Assembly: GCA_023078555.1 (NCBI GenBank)
Contig: CM041198.1
Coordinates: forward strand, 7,859,836-7,923,835
Source: Ulva prolifera
Taxonomy: Eukaryota > Chlorophyta > Ulvophyceae > Ulvales > Ulvaceae
Direction of reading: 5' to 3'
DNA length: 64,000 nucleotides
This document shows positions 12,203 to 22,844 of this stretch, piece by piece; positions within the stretch are counted from its first letter, which is position 1; each line of letters begins with the position of its first letter. The translations under genes were made by a program, and so were the position numbers. Under the pieces are notes generated by a model. It worked only from the letters and a program-made list of their open reading frames with translations. It was not told where the DNA came from and did no database searches.

Positions 12203-13075
12203 TTAACTCGTGATGATGTATGGCTGCAGAGGCTTTTTAGCCAGCTCTTCGTCAAGTTTCTGCTTCTCCGACTCGAGGCTACTTTTCTTCTGCTGCACGA
12301 CCGTGTAACTTCGACATGCATCATCGTAGCTATCTCGCAGCTGTTGAGCCTGTAGCTCAAGCTCTTCTGCCTTGACCCGCATAGCCAGAAGCCCTTGCGC
12401 GTCTGACACCAGTTGGTTGGCACGAGCACGCTGCTCTGATATCTGTGATTTCATTCTTTGATAGCATTCATGCGTGTCCTGAGACTGAAGGTCTGCCTCT
12501 TGAGCCTGACCTGAACACAGTCCGCATTCCTGGCATGTTACGCATGTCACCCTGTTGGATGCCTATGATTTCAGACTTAGTGTTGCATACCTTGCATGTT
12601 TTCCTTGAGGTCATCAAGGCCAGACTGCAACGCGGACGCATCTCCATCCATTGGCAGCATTGGCACCTGCGTTCCTGTCACCCGGGACAGGAAACCAACT
12701 TCAACCAAAGTGCGAAATAGTCCCTCTAAAACATGCAGGACCTGCTTCGGGTCAGCTCCTGTTTTGCCACCACCATCCGAAAGCCCTTGCTCCAGCTCCT
12801 ACACTAGGAAGCTGCTGTTGCAGACGATCTATCAGCACCATCAGCGAACGGCCACCACAAGACTCAACTACGGCACGGTGCTGGACAGGGCGTCTCGTCT
12901 GCGTTACAGCGTCAGACGTTGCACCAGGCGCAAGACATACCGAAAGAGACGCCTTTTCTGTCAAGCAGAAATTTCCGTATGCCTGATCAACCGTGCCTTC
13001 CAGTGTTTCTAAGCTGGTCAAAGATTTCTGTACTTGGTCTACGAACGCCAAGACGGACTGCTCTGATGTCGACAT
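12203..13075 (-). CDS. Coiled-coil protein, unrecognised
   Basis: Three exons join in phase: 13075-12941, 12798-12591 and 12510-12203, giving 216 residues. Introns use GTATGT and GTATGC donors with TAG and CAG acceptors. The N-terminal third is helical (MSTSEQSVLAFVDQVQKSL...). The middle has a hydrophobic helix (VLHVLEGLFRTLVEVGFL). The last 100 residues form a heptad-rich coiled coil (ISEQRARANQLV..., LELQAQQLRDSYDDA, KKSSLESEKQKLDEEL). There is no signal peptide or membrane segment. The size and layout resemble small subunits of kinetochore, mediator or centrosomal complexes, but no family signature is clear and no function is assigned. Confidence 0.75.
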
Positions 13076-16000
13076 TGCTTCGTTTGAGCATCAACCGACA
13101 GGCAGTACGCGGGCACGTTTCAGCAGATACACTCCGTTAGTTGAGGCTGAGTAAGACTATTTTTGAATCAATCTGAGTTCGCGGCGCTGCACACACTTCC
13201 TTACATGCAATCGACTAGCATGCTTATCACAAACTGCGCTGTATATGCGTTGAACGAGACGAAACTCTTCGAATGAAGACGTTGATACACACGCCGTTGC
13301 AAATGGCCAAATCAACAGTACCATTTTCGTCCCATGTGACCATGTGGGGCAACACGTCAAGCGTGTACATTGCATTGAGCCCGGAATTCAAATCATACAG
13401 GTCTCATGTGCTCAACAGATGGCAACAACGTTGCGAAGGAGACGCTGGCCGCGCATGCATTACATCCATGTCAGATCAGTTTCATGAGATGCCACGACGC
13501 ATGTCAGAGCTCTGTCATGCTTCGCTGCGGTGCACCGCACCGCGGTGGAACCTTGCCAGGCGGCAGTTGTGACCTAGCGCTGTTCTTAAACTGGCAAACG
13601 GCTCGAGCCTTGACCGCCATCACATGTGCCGGCAACAAATTTGTTCAAACGGAACCGAACATGCGATAGCACGAGCAAGCGGTGTCAGGGTATGCATTTT
13701 GGATGATCTTCACGTAGTTCAGTTCTTCAGGGGGGGGGCTGTATTGCTGCATGCGCGGCAGCCCCCAGCCCCCTGCCGACGTGACCCGACAATCCCAGCA
13801 GTTAATCCCAGCACTTGCGGTTGAGCTGGTCCGACCTCGTGGAGGCCGCGTGATCAGAGGCAACCAGGACCTCCATGGGCCCTCCAGTGCCAGGCAGGTT
13901 GTCCTTAAGGACAATCTGGCAAGCTTTTTTTTTTTTTTAAGCTTGCCAGATTGTACTCACTGCCACTGCCACATGCAGGCGCACCAGGGGTTGTGACTGT
14001 TGGTCTTGCAACGATATTTGTTTTACACCTCCTCATTCTGTTGCCATATGGTACCTGGCACCGGGACCTGGCATGGTGATGCTGTGGCCCTGAGGCAGGC
14101 AAAGCATGGGGCATGTTGAAGAGGGGCTTGCAGGCTCCACATAACACTACTTTGCAGAGCAACTGTGCCATGCAATGCAATCCTGCTGCAATCACCTTGT
14201 TGTGCGTTTTGATGCATGTCGATATCGGCAGGTCCAGGAGCTGGAGCATGGTCTGGTGCCCATGGAATGCTGATCTCTGATCATGGAATAGCTGAGCATG
14301 ATATTGCCACGTGGTATACTCTAGTGCTGCAATCTCTGAAGTACAGGAGATGCTAGCTCACCCAGTCACCGTTGTGCCCACACCCACTGCCACTCTTTGA
14401 GGCAAATGCAGCCATACCAATCTGCAAAACTATGGCAGGCAAGCGCATGTAGTTGTAGTTGAGCATAGTCCATCTGATTTGTGTGACATGTCATAACTCC
14501 TTCAGATGTCAAACATTCCAGCTGCATGTGGCCTGCAGAATTACCTGTGGAGGAACGACCTGCCTCTGCAGATCCGACCAGGTACAGTCAGTGGCCCCAA
14601 TGTGCCTGGTATAGCTATGTCAAGCTGCTGCATGACGCAACAATGTCTGGCCTAGGACAATATGAAAGCAGTCCTGTGTTCACACCCTATGGCAGTGCCA
14701 TTGTGCAGCAGCTGCTGCACATCGAATTTCCATCAATCAAGCTCTAACACAGAAAAAGAATGATGGTCTCTGAGGCAGAGGGAAGGGAAGAGGCGTGCAG
14801 CGTCTGCAGCGTTTGCAGCTTGCTGTCTTGCCACAGCTTGTCGTTCACAATGTACATGACAGCCCACAGCAGTGTGGTGACAAGGGGAGCGCATTCACCC
14901 TTGCCACTCTGGCCACTCTTTCAAACACCATGATACCTTCCAAACACTGACCACTCTGGCCAACACCATGATAACTCTCAAACACCGCACTGAGCATCTG
15001 CTGCTAGCTGCACGGATGATTGCAGGCTGGATTAATCTGGCTGCTGGAAGCTGGTCTTGCCAGATTGCCCTCCTGCCATGCTAGGCAGATTGCTGTGTAT
15101 GGACAGGCTGCACTGTAACAACTGTGCACTGCAAGCACCCTGTCTTCAGGCAATATTCCGTCTGGCCGATCTCACAGCCTGCAGATGTTCTGAGTGATGA
15201 GTTGGCCTCAGTGTGCACCACAGATGCATCCAGCAGTGTCCCCAGATAATTGTTCCAGGTGAGATGTCCTGCCCTCCCTGCATGCCTTCACGTGATCGCA
15301 ATCGCAGCACACCTATGAAACTGCAACTGCAATCGACTCACACCCATCTAAGAGTCAGCATCATGAGTAGATCAAGAAATGGGCGGAGATCGACACAAGC
15401 TGCAGCATCACGTTGGCGCTGTGCAAGTGTGTTCTCACATTTCACCTGTGGCACCACAAAGCCATGCATATATCTCTTGAGATATCTGAGATATATATGG
15501 CTTCACCAGATGACTGTGGCACCAATCCTCGAACGGACCTTACAATTGGTCTGCTCCTCGAAGGAACCTCATCGTTGGGATCGCCGATGGGCATGCAGCT
15601 GTGGCTGGCTGCTTGCCAGTCCCGGGTCGCCACTGGCTCTTGCACCCCACGGACCTGTCCAGGCCTCCAAGGTTGCACAGACTTCCGCATACTGTGATGC
15701 GGGCAAGAAGTAGCAGCAACAATGATTCCGTTTGTGAATGAGTGATGGCTGGGTGCATGTCTGTGCCCTGCATGCTGCAGATCCTTGGAGCTGTCCATCC
15801 GTGGCATACAGCTTTCACACACACTGCCCTAATATTTGTGTAGTGGTGTCGTGGTCTGCCTCATGACTTACATAGAGCCCAAAACCGAGTGAGGCTGTCT
15901 GTGGTCACGCACAACACAAAACATCCAGCACGCACCAGACTGGCTGCAGCCCTTTGCTGCGAAACACATGCGCTCTCACATACTCCACAGGAAGCAAAGG

Positions 16001-16262
16001 CAAAACAAACGGACGTGAAGAGCCGAGGGTCAGATGCCAAGCCCATCAAAGCATGCAGTGGCCCCGGGGCCCGCCATCCAACGGCACCAATGATCATGAC
16101 ATTCTTCCACTCTTACACATCGCAACATACGCAGCCAATGAGCAGGCTAATTTCCCAACAATAATGCGAAACCAATCAGTAGCCTTTCCGGAGAGCGAGG
16201 AGCCAGTGTCGCAGCCCAGCACAGGCAGCGACGCCCCTACTAGAGCACGCAGCCTGCATTCC
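13076..16262. other. Long spacer without a recognisable gene
   Basis: Overlapping frames on both strands are short and lack domains. The spacer holds a fold-back element at 13899-13954, loose repeats of CCATGATA...CAAACAC near 14929-14985 and an AT-rich palindrome near 15468-15500. It separates the start of the coiled-coil gene from the end of the DDX42-like gene. Confidence 0.55.
13899..13954. repeat. Double palindrome with T12 loop
   Basis: Perfect 16-bp arms, ACAATCTGGCAAGCTT at 13911-13926 and its complement at 13939-13954, flank twelve Ts. The 16-bp palindrome TTGTCCTTAAGGACAA at 13899-13914 overlaps the left arm. Transcribed, it would form a strong hairpin. No gene end lies close by. 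Confidence 0.9.
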
Positions 16263-19200
16263 CTAGGACCTTGACCACGTCCAGTCTGCTTGGCTCCGGC
16301 CAGCCGCACTCTCGCTGGCGCGCCGGGCCGCCTCCTGTGCTATCTGCCGTGCCTCCTCCGGCGTGAGCCTCGGCACAGGTGCAGGGGCGGCACTGTATGC
16401 ATGTGCGCCATGCGGAGGTGCGCTCCCGGCCAGACCGACGCCCGACGCGGCATGCGGCTGGTACGGCTGCTGCGGCTGGTACGGCTGAGTTGCCGGTGCA
16501 GACGGTGAAGGCCGGTCAGCAGGGGCCCCTGCACAGCGTCGCGTGTCTCTCATCACCGCACTGCTTTCGGCCCCTATGGTGGAGCCACTGACCCCACAGT
16601 GCACACAGAGCTGTGTAGCTAGCAAGCGATCAAGGCAGCCGGCCCTCAGCCATCCCACGCAGCCGCCGCACGGAGAAAGACGCTCGCCCGGAACGTCCCC
16701 AACTGCGCCCGTCACAGCCCACATGGTCCGGGATTCAGAGCTTTCCGTGCCCAGATATCGCTATGTAAGCATGCATACGCATGGTCAAATATCCACCGCC
16801 GGTGACTGGGCAGAGAAGGTGGCCTTGGTGGCCGCTGCGTGGCCGCATGCAGCAGCGAGAGGGGCACGCACCGGGGACGGCAGAGGGCCCACCGCCGGTG
16901 TGCGACACGGCCGAGGCGCCGGTGAGCCGCGCCGCTGCGGCCTTGGCAGTCGCGATGGCGCGGGCGACCGCGTCGGCGTCCATTGGGGCCGCCGGCCTCG
17001 CGGCTGCAAAGGCGGGCCTGCCGCCAAAGCCACCACCCCTCCCTTGCGCTTGCTGCTGCACCGTGCCCGCCCGATCGAGCTCACCGCCACAGCTGGTCAT
17101 GGTGGTGTACGATTGTGCGTGGTGTACAGCTTATATGGTTGCACTTGTGTGGAGAACGTGAGAATGCAGCTTGCAGGATACCCAGGTAGCTTGCAGCAGG
17201 GTTGCGTCAGTGGGTTTTGGGGGTATTCTGTGGAATGCCCACCTCTCTAAACGCACCAAACAAAACCGATGTAGCCGCTGACAAACCCATGCGCGGGGCC
17301 TGTGCCTTTTCAGATGAATGCTCAGTCTGCGGCCACAGAAGACCAAGTGTGGCATGGCGCACCTGTAGCCGCTTCTGCAGCCACGGTGCCGGTGCCTCGA
17401 CAGGCTTGGGCGTGCCGCTCGGAAGCACGATCTGTGGCACACTCGAGCCGCCGCCCACTGTCTCAGACGACCGCACGAATCCCCGCGGCGCACGCACTGT
17501 CACCGCTGCCGCCTGATTCCCAGACTGCTGTGCGCGCGTGAGGGTGGCCGCAGGCGACGCCGCAGCACGCGCGAATCCTGGCGGTGCTGCAGCTGCGGGC
17601 ACCGCTGCAGGGGCTGCGCTCCCTGCGGCCCTGTCGAACCGTGTTTGCTGGCCAGCTGCGACAGGTGGCGTAGGGGCGCTTGGCACTGCTGTCGGCAGCG
17701 GGCGCTCCGCCGGCGTTGCCGCGACTGGGGGCCGTGGCGGCGGTGGGGGCAGAGCGGCCGAGTCATCTGGAGTGGAAGCAGAGGCCGCTGCGGATATGAA
17801 ACCAGCCGGCGGCGGAGTGGCGGCTACGGTGTAGCTTCCGGAGTACGGAGGCGGGGCGGCTGTGGCGCCGAACCCGATGCCGGCGCCGCCGACGGCGGCC
17901 CTCGGCTGCTTGCCCTTGCCGTGCGCCTGGCGGTAGGCCTTGTCTTTCATCGCGATGTCATGAAGATTCCTGCGGATGCTGAGCAGTGCGGATCTGGAGT
18001 AGGGGATGAGTTGAGCATGTACAAGGTAGTAGCGATACTTGCTCAGGACGTCCCCAGGTTTCCAAAGCAGACCCCGCATTCTCATCGAGTTGAAAGCGAC
18101 ACAGCCGCACGGCCACAAACAGGCAGCCCAAAACGCTCATGAACTAGCCCAGAAACTCGGTGTCAGCTGCAATGGGCCGTGCCCATGTAAGGTTTCTGCC
18201 CAGAACCGGTCTCTGTTGTTCAGACCGCGTGTGTGAAACACGCTGCCCCCAACAGAGGGCGTCAGGCTAGATGCATCAAGCACTCGCTACACTGTTCTTC
18301 TTGGACCGTAGATTCTTACTTACATTCTTATCACTCACAAAGTCAGCACGGTTTCCGGCAATAAGTCGTTCATATGACTTCACCAGATGACAGCCACTGC
18401 TCATGTGGTGCAGAGGACTGGCCGGCGCCAGAGATACGGAGTCGCACTTGGACACCTCCTGGCCGGCCTGCCCGAGACCACTCGCGATCGCGGCCGCCAT
18501 ACGCGACTCGTGCGGCATGAGCAGCGTGTACGCCGTGCCGTCACGGTCGCCGGCGCGGCCGGTGCGGCCGATGCGGTGCACATGCGTGTCGACGCTCGCC
18601 GCGACGTCGTAGTTCACAACGGCCTTCACGCTGCGCACGTCGAGCCCGCGCGCCGCGACGTCCGTCGCCACGAGCACGTGCGTCGTGCCGGCCTTGAACT
18701 TCTTCAGAGCCTCCATGCGGCTGTACTGGTCGATGTCTCCGTGAATGCCGCCGGTCTTCATGCCCGCCGCCTGCATAGGCACCAGATGCATGTGCCGTCG
18801 CCTGGCACTCGTCGCCTTATTTGTAATGTACACATGCATGTGTTGGAGCTCTGTTGGTGCGGTTGACGACGGCTCCAGAAATCCGCAGGGTGGCGCAGGT
18901 CTGCCCTCAGCCAGGAGAGTCTTCACTGTTGCGGTGGTATGCACCGTAATGCATGCCCTGTCGCTGTGAGCAAGGAGGTGCTTCGGGCACAGCTGTGAGC
19001 GGCATTGAGCTGCGGTGGCGTGAATTTGGGAATCGCCTGCAGCCCTGAAACCGGGGAGGTGGTGGGCGGAGGGCTGCATTCCTCATCAGCACAGCAGGAT
19101 GCCTGGGCACACCCCCCCGGCTCCAATTTGCTCCACTAGACTCGATCAAATGAATCATCGAAACAATCCATTATTTCCAAGCACTGTATCACTGATAAGG

Positions 19201-22200
19201 GCACAGTGCAGAGGGCCTTTCACTGACAGCGTTCGGCAACAGACAAGGCTATACATACACGCATTCTTCTCAAGCCTAAATCCGATCCCCGAACAGAACA
19301 CGGTGCACTGCCAGTCCACACTCACCAGCCACACTCCCGCCACGCATGCACACACGCCGGCACATGCATGCATGCATGCCGGCAGCGCAGCGCGGCAGCG
19401 GCGCGCACCTCCAGCAGCCCGACGATGTCCTCCACCGCGGCGCGCTTGTTCACAAACACCAGCACCTGGCCCTCGTCCACAAGCCGCGGCAGCCGCGCCT
19501 GTAGCCACTGCCGCTTCTGCTCGGTGCTGGCCATGAGGAGCACCTCCTGCCGCACGTCGGCATTCGCGGCACCGCTACGGCCGACCGTCACCGACACCTC
19601 CCCGGACAGGCCCTCCCGCACGAGGTGCTTCACCTTGTGCGGCAGCGTCGCAGAGAACAGGAGCGTCTGGCGGTCCGGCCTCGTCGCACGCACCAGTGAC
19701 CGCACCTGCATGCCGCCACAGTGATGCCATGGATACTCCCCCTGACATCGCCAGCAATAGCGTGCATGGCCCTGCAGCCACGGCAACCCGGGAGCACCGC
19801 TCCGCGGCTGCTTCCGCTGCAGCGATGCTGTCGGGAATCGAGTGGATACACTACCCGCGGTGCCCATGCATGCATGCTTGGCATGCACGCGCCCTCACCT
19901 CAACGCCCTACGTGCGTGCAGAGGCCAGTTGGGTCATTGCACCACCACGCTGCCAGTATCGCGCACCACCCCTCACATTGATGTGCAGTACAGGTGCCGC
20001 AGGGCTGAGCTGACTAGACAGTTCTCTCGATGACAGTGTGGAGAGGTGCTGCAGCCCGTCAGCAAGGTGCTCTGCAGTATGGAACCACATGGAATGCAGT
20101 GTGAGGCAGAGGGGCTGCATGTGCTATATGGTCGCCTAGGCCAACGACATGGCTGCGACCCCCGTGCGCTGTAGACAAGGCAATACCTCAGAGGCAGGTG
20201 CATGGGCAGTTGCGGCTGGCTGCGCAGGCGCTGCAGTGCCAGCATGACACTGCACTCAAGTTTTGGAGAAGAGGTGCCCCTTGCAGAGTGTGACGAGGCG
20301 TGCGCAGTTGCTGTTGGGGCAAATTCCACAGCAGCGCAGGGTAATCGCGCCCGAAAACAGTGAATAAATGGCATTGCTGGGTCTGCTTGTGCCATGACAG
20401 TACCAACAAATCGACAATTTTCAGGGAAGCAGCTCCCCCCCCTCCTGCCCAGGCGGGCGCCGCACCTGCGCCTCGAAGCCGAGGTCAAAGCAGCGGTCCA
20501 CCTCGTCCACGACGAGGAGCGTCACCCGCCGGAGGCCGGGCCCGACCGCGCCGCCGCGCACGAGGTCGATCAGCCGCCCCGGCGTCGCCACGGCGACCTC
20601 CACGCCCGCCTGCAGCTCGCGGACCTGCGCGTGCTTCTGCAGCCCGCCAAACGCGGCGCAGCAGCGCAGGTGGAACGGCTTGCTGAACCTGCAGCAGCAG
20701 CACGGTCGCAGGGGGGGTGGGGGGGGTAAAGGATGTGCGCGCATCAGGAGCATGGGGATGCGGCCCACCGTGGCTTCGAACAGGATGCGCTGGGCCGTTG
20801 GCCTGGGTGATGAGAAACGCATAGCAATGTGGGGACAAGAGTCTCGGGGGAGGAGGTCTGAGGTGCGCTCGGTCGCTTTTGATAGCGTGATCTGGAATCC
20901 TACAAAGTAGGATTCCAGCCAAAAACGTGTGAAAAGCAAGGACCCGAACACATCGGCCGTGCACATCATGGCTACAGATGCACGTGTGGTAATTTCCGCA
21001 TCAATTGGGCCGCCACAGTGTTGCTGGCTGACGCACAACGGTGAGTCCGGCAGCACAGCTGCAGACATGCTGCAGCCAGAGGCCAAAAGCCACTGCCATT
21101 CACCCATGCCTGGCCTCAACTGCATGATTAATCTGCCATAGTTCAAGGTATAAGTGCTCCCTGTGCAAGGTGTCCGCCATGCACGCAGAGGGGCTTCGGA
21201 TCGTCGCATGGAGTTGCTGGCGTGGCGTCAAGCATACAGGACCGCACAAGCCGGCTGAGCGATGGCGTATTGGGCACACACGCGTATTGGTGCAGGCAGC
21301 ATGTAGACCAGGGTGCTGAACGCCCGCTGCGGCAGTACTGTGCGGCGGGCGGCAGGATGAGGGCGGACCTCCTCGCTTCTCGGTGGATCTGCTCCGCCAG
21401 CTCCCGGGTCGGTGCAATGCACAGCGCGACCGGGCTCTCCCCGGGGAGCACGCGTGGCTGTGCCTCGACGTGCACGACCAGGGGCAGCAGAAACGCAGCT
21501 GTCTTGCCGCTGCCGGTCTTGGCAATGCCGAGGACGTCCCTGCCAGACAGCGCAGCCTGCATCACGGCGCCATTTGAACACTGGGCATCGGTGGCATTCG
21601 AGGCGCCCTGCTCGCTCCTGGGGAGGTGCATGCATGCGACCTGATGTGCGTTGAGGAGTCTCGCACCGGGAGGACCTGCGCCTGCACTTCGGTGGGAGTC
21701 TTGAAGCCTGCCTGGGTGATTGCAGCCATCAGCTTCGCTGTGAAGCCGCATTGCTCAAAGGTCGTCACAGGCTTTGGTACGTCTGCTCCCGAAACGTGGA
21801 TCTGCCGTTCTCGCCTGATTGCATCCACCTCTGCGTCTTCTAGAACAAACACATCTGGGCTTTCATCGTAGAAGTCTTTTTTGAAGGCCGGGTAGGCGAT
21901 GCTGGCATGGTCGACCTCGTCGAGCGGCTGGATCTCTCTGAGGGCAGCTTGCTCTTCACGGGTCAGTTCAGAGGGATCCTGTGCAGTGGTGGCCGCTACG
22001 GGACTCTGGATGATTGGTTTGTCTTGGTTCTGCTTAGCTGCGTGAGCCTCGATGTACTCTGTCATCGCGTCTGGCTCATCGCAATGATCAGCCGTCCGTG
22101 CCCTCTTGCTGGCAGGTTCGTTCTCAACACCTTCAAGGTCTGCCATGAAAGCCTCGAGTGCATCTTCTTCGTCCTGTTCTCCGCCAGCTCTGGCACCTTC

Positions 22201-22485
22201 GGTACCTGGCTTGGTTGCTGGCCCCGTATTGTGTTCACACTCTAGTGCTCGTGCAACAAGGGCATAGAAATCCATACAGTCATCGTGATCTTCTCCACGC
22301 CGGTCAAGGAATTCGATGATCTCTGCTTGCGTCCATGATGTGAAATCAGTGGCTTGTTGGGTGTTTCCTGCCGCTACAAACGATGTGTGTAGAGCAGGCG
22401 TGACGTCAGGAACTACATATTCTTTCGTGAGCCCCTTGGATGCAGAGCCTAGATGGACACTGACCTTCTGTCCAGGTCGCTCCAT
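16263..22485 (-). CDS. DDX42: DEAD-box RNA helicase, DDX42 (SF3b125)-like
   Basis: Eight exons join in phase: 22485-21667, 21556-21369, 20688-20466, 19705-19409, 18770-18448, 17969-17363, 17055-16872 and 16528-16263, giving 968 residues. DDX42 is an ATP-dependent RNA helicase linked to the U2 snRNP SF3b complex. The N-terminus has [15 protein letters not shown] and [16 protein letters not shown] as in the family. The helicase core follows: a Q-motif region, [27 protein letters not shown] (motif II, instead of DEAD), [15 protein letters not shown] and [10 protein letters not shown]. The segment [17 protein letters not shown] and its Gly-rich follow-on match the DDX42 post-core region and prove that the 3' exons belong here. 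The tail is a Pro/Ala-rich low-complexity region ending in WTWSRS. Donors are GTGCG-type except GTCCGC after exon 2. Confidence 0.92.
19343..19383. repeat. TGCATG cluster in a DDX42 intron
   Basis: CACATGCATGCATGCATGCC and a nearby CGCATGCA lie in the intron just beyond the exon ending at 19409. The motif is self-complementary, so it reads the same on the transcript strand. Confidence 0.8.
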
Positions 22486-22844
22486 GGCTTGCTACAGGCA
22501 AGCCAATGTACACCTCGTTCTCGAGTGCAGCGTAGAAAGTGATCGAGCCGTTCACGCGAAAGCAATTTTTTTTCAAGCAATCCGTTTAGACGGCTGGTGC
22601 GTCCATTACATCCTCCTTGCACCTCGTGGACGCGACTGTTCCTGGCGCACACTTTGGCGTAGCACCTAAGCCACTGCGGCATGAAAACAACGCTGCATCG
22701 ATACTGATCCATGTTGGACGATCGTTCGGACAAGATCAACGCCGAAAGCGTCTGCTTATTGGTTCTTGCTAGGTAGCCAGCAGTCTTTTGGACTTCGTTC
22801 GTATTGCATCGCTTGGTGTTGCCGCTGCCTCGACGTCATATCAA
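22486..22844. promoter_or_regulatory. Shared upstream region of DDX42 and Prp18
   Basis: The two start codons face away from each other across 359 bp, so both promoters must lie here or overlap. There is no TATA box. A CCAAT pentamer lies near 22501 and an ATTGG (CCAAT on the other strand) near 22757, consistent with a bidirectional housekeeping promoter. Confidence 0.6.

Noticed and set aside
20421..21209. 262-codon minus-strand frame taken as one exon
   Set aside because: Only 20466-20688 carries helicase sequence. The rest is intron read-through between two helicase exons.
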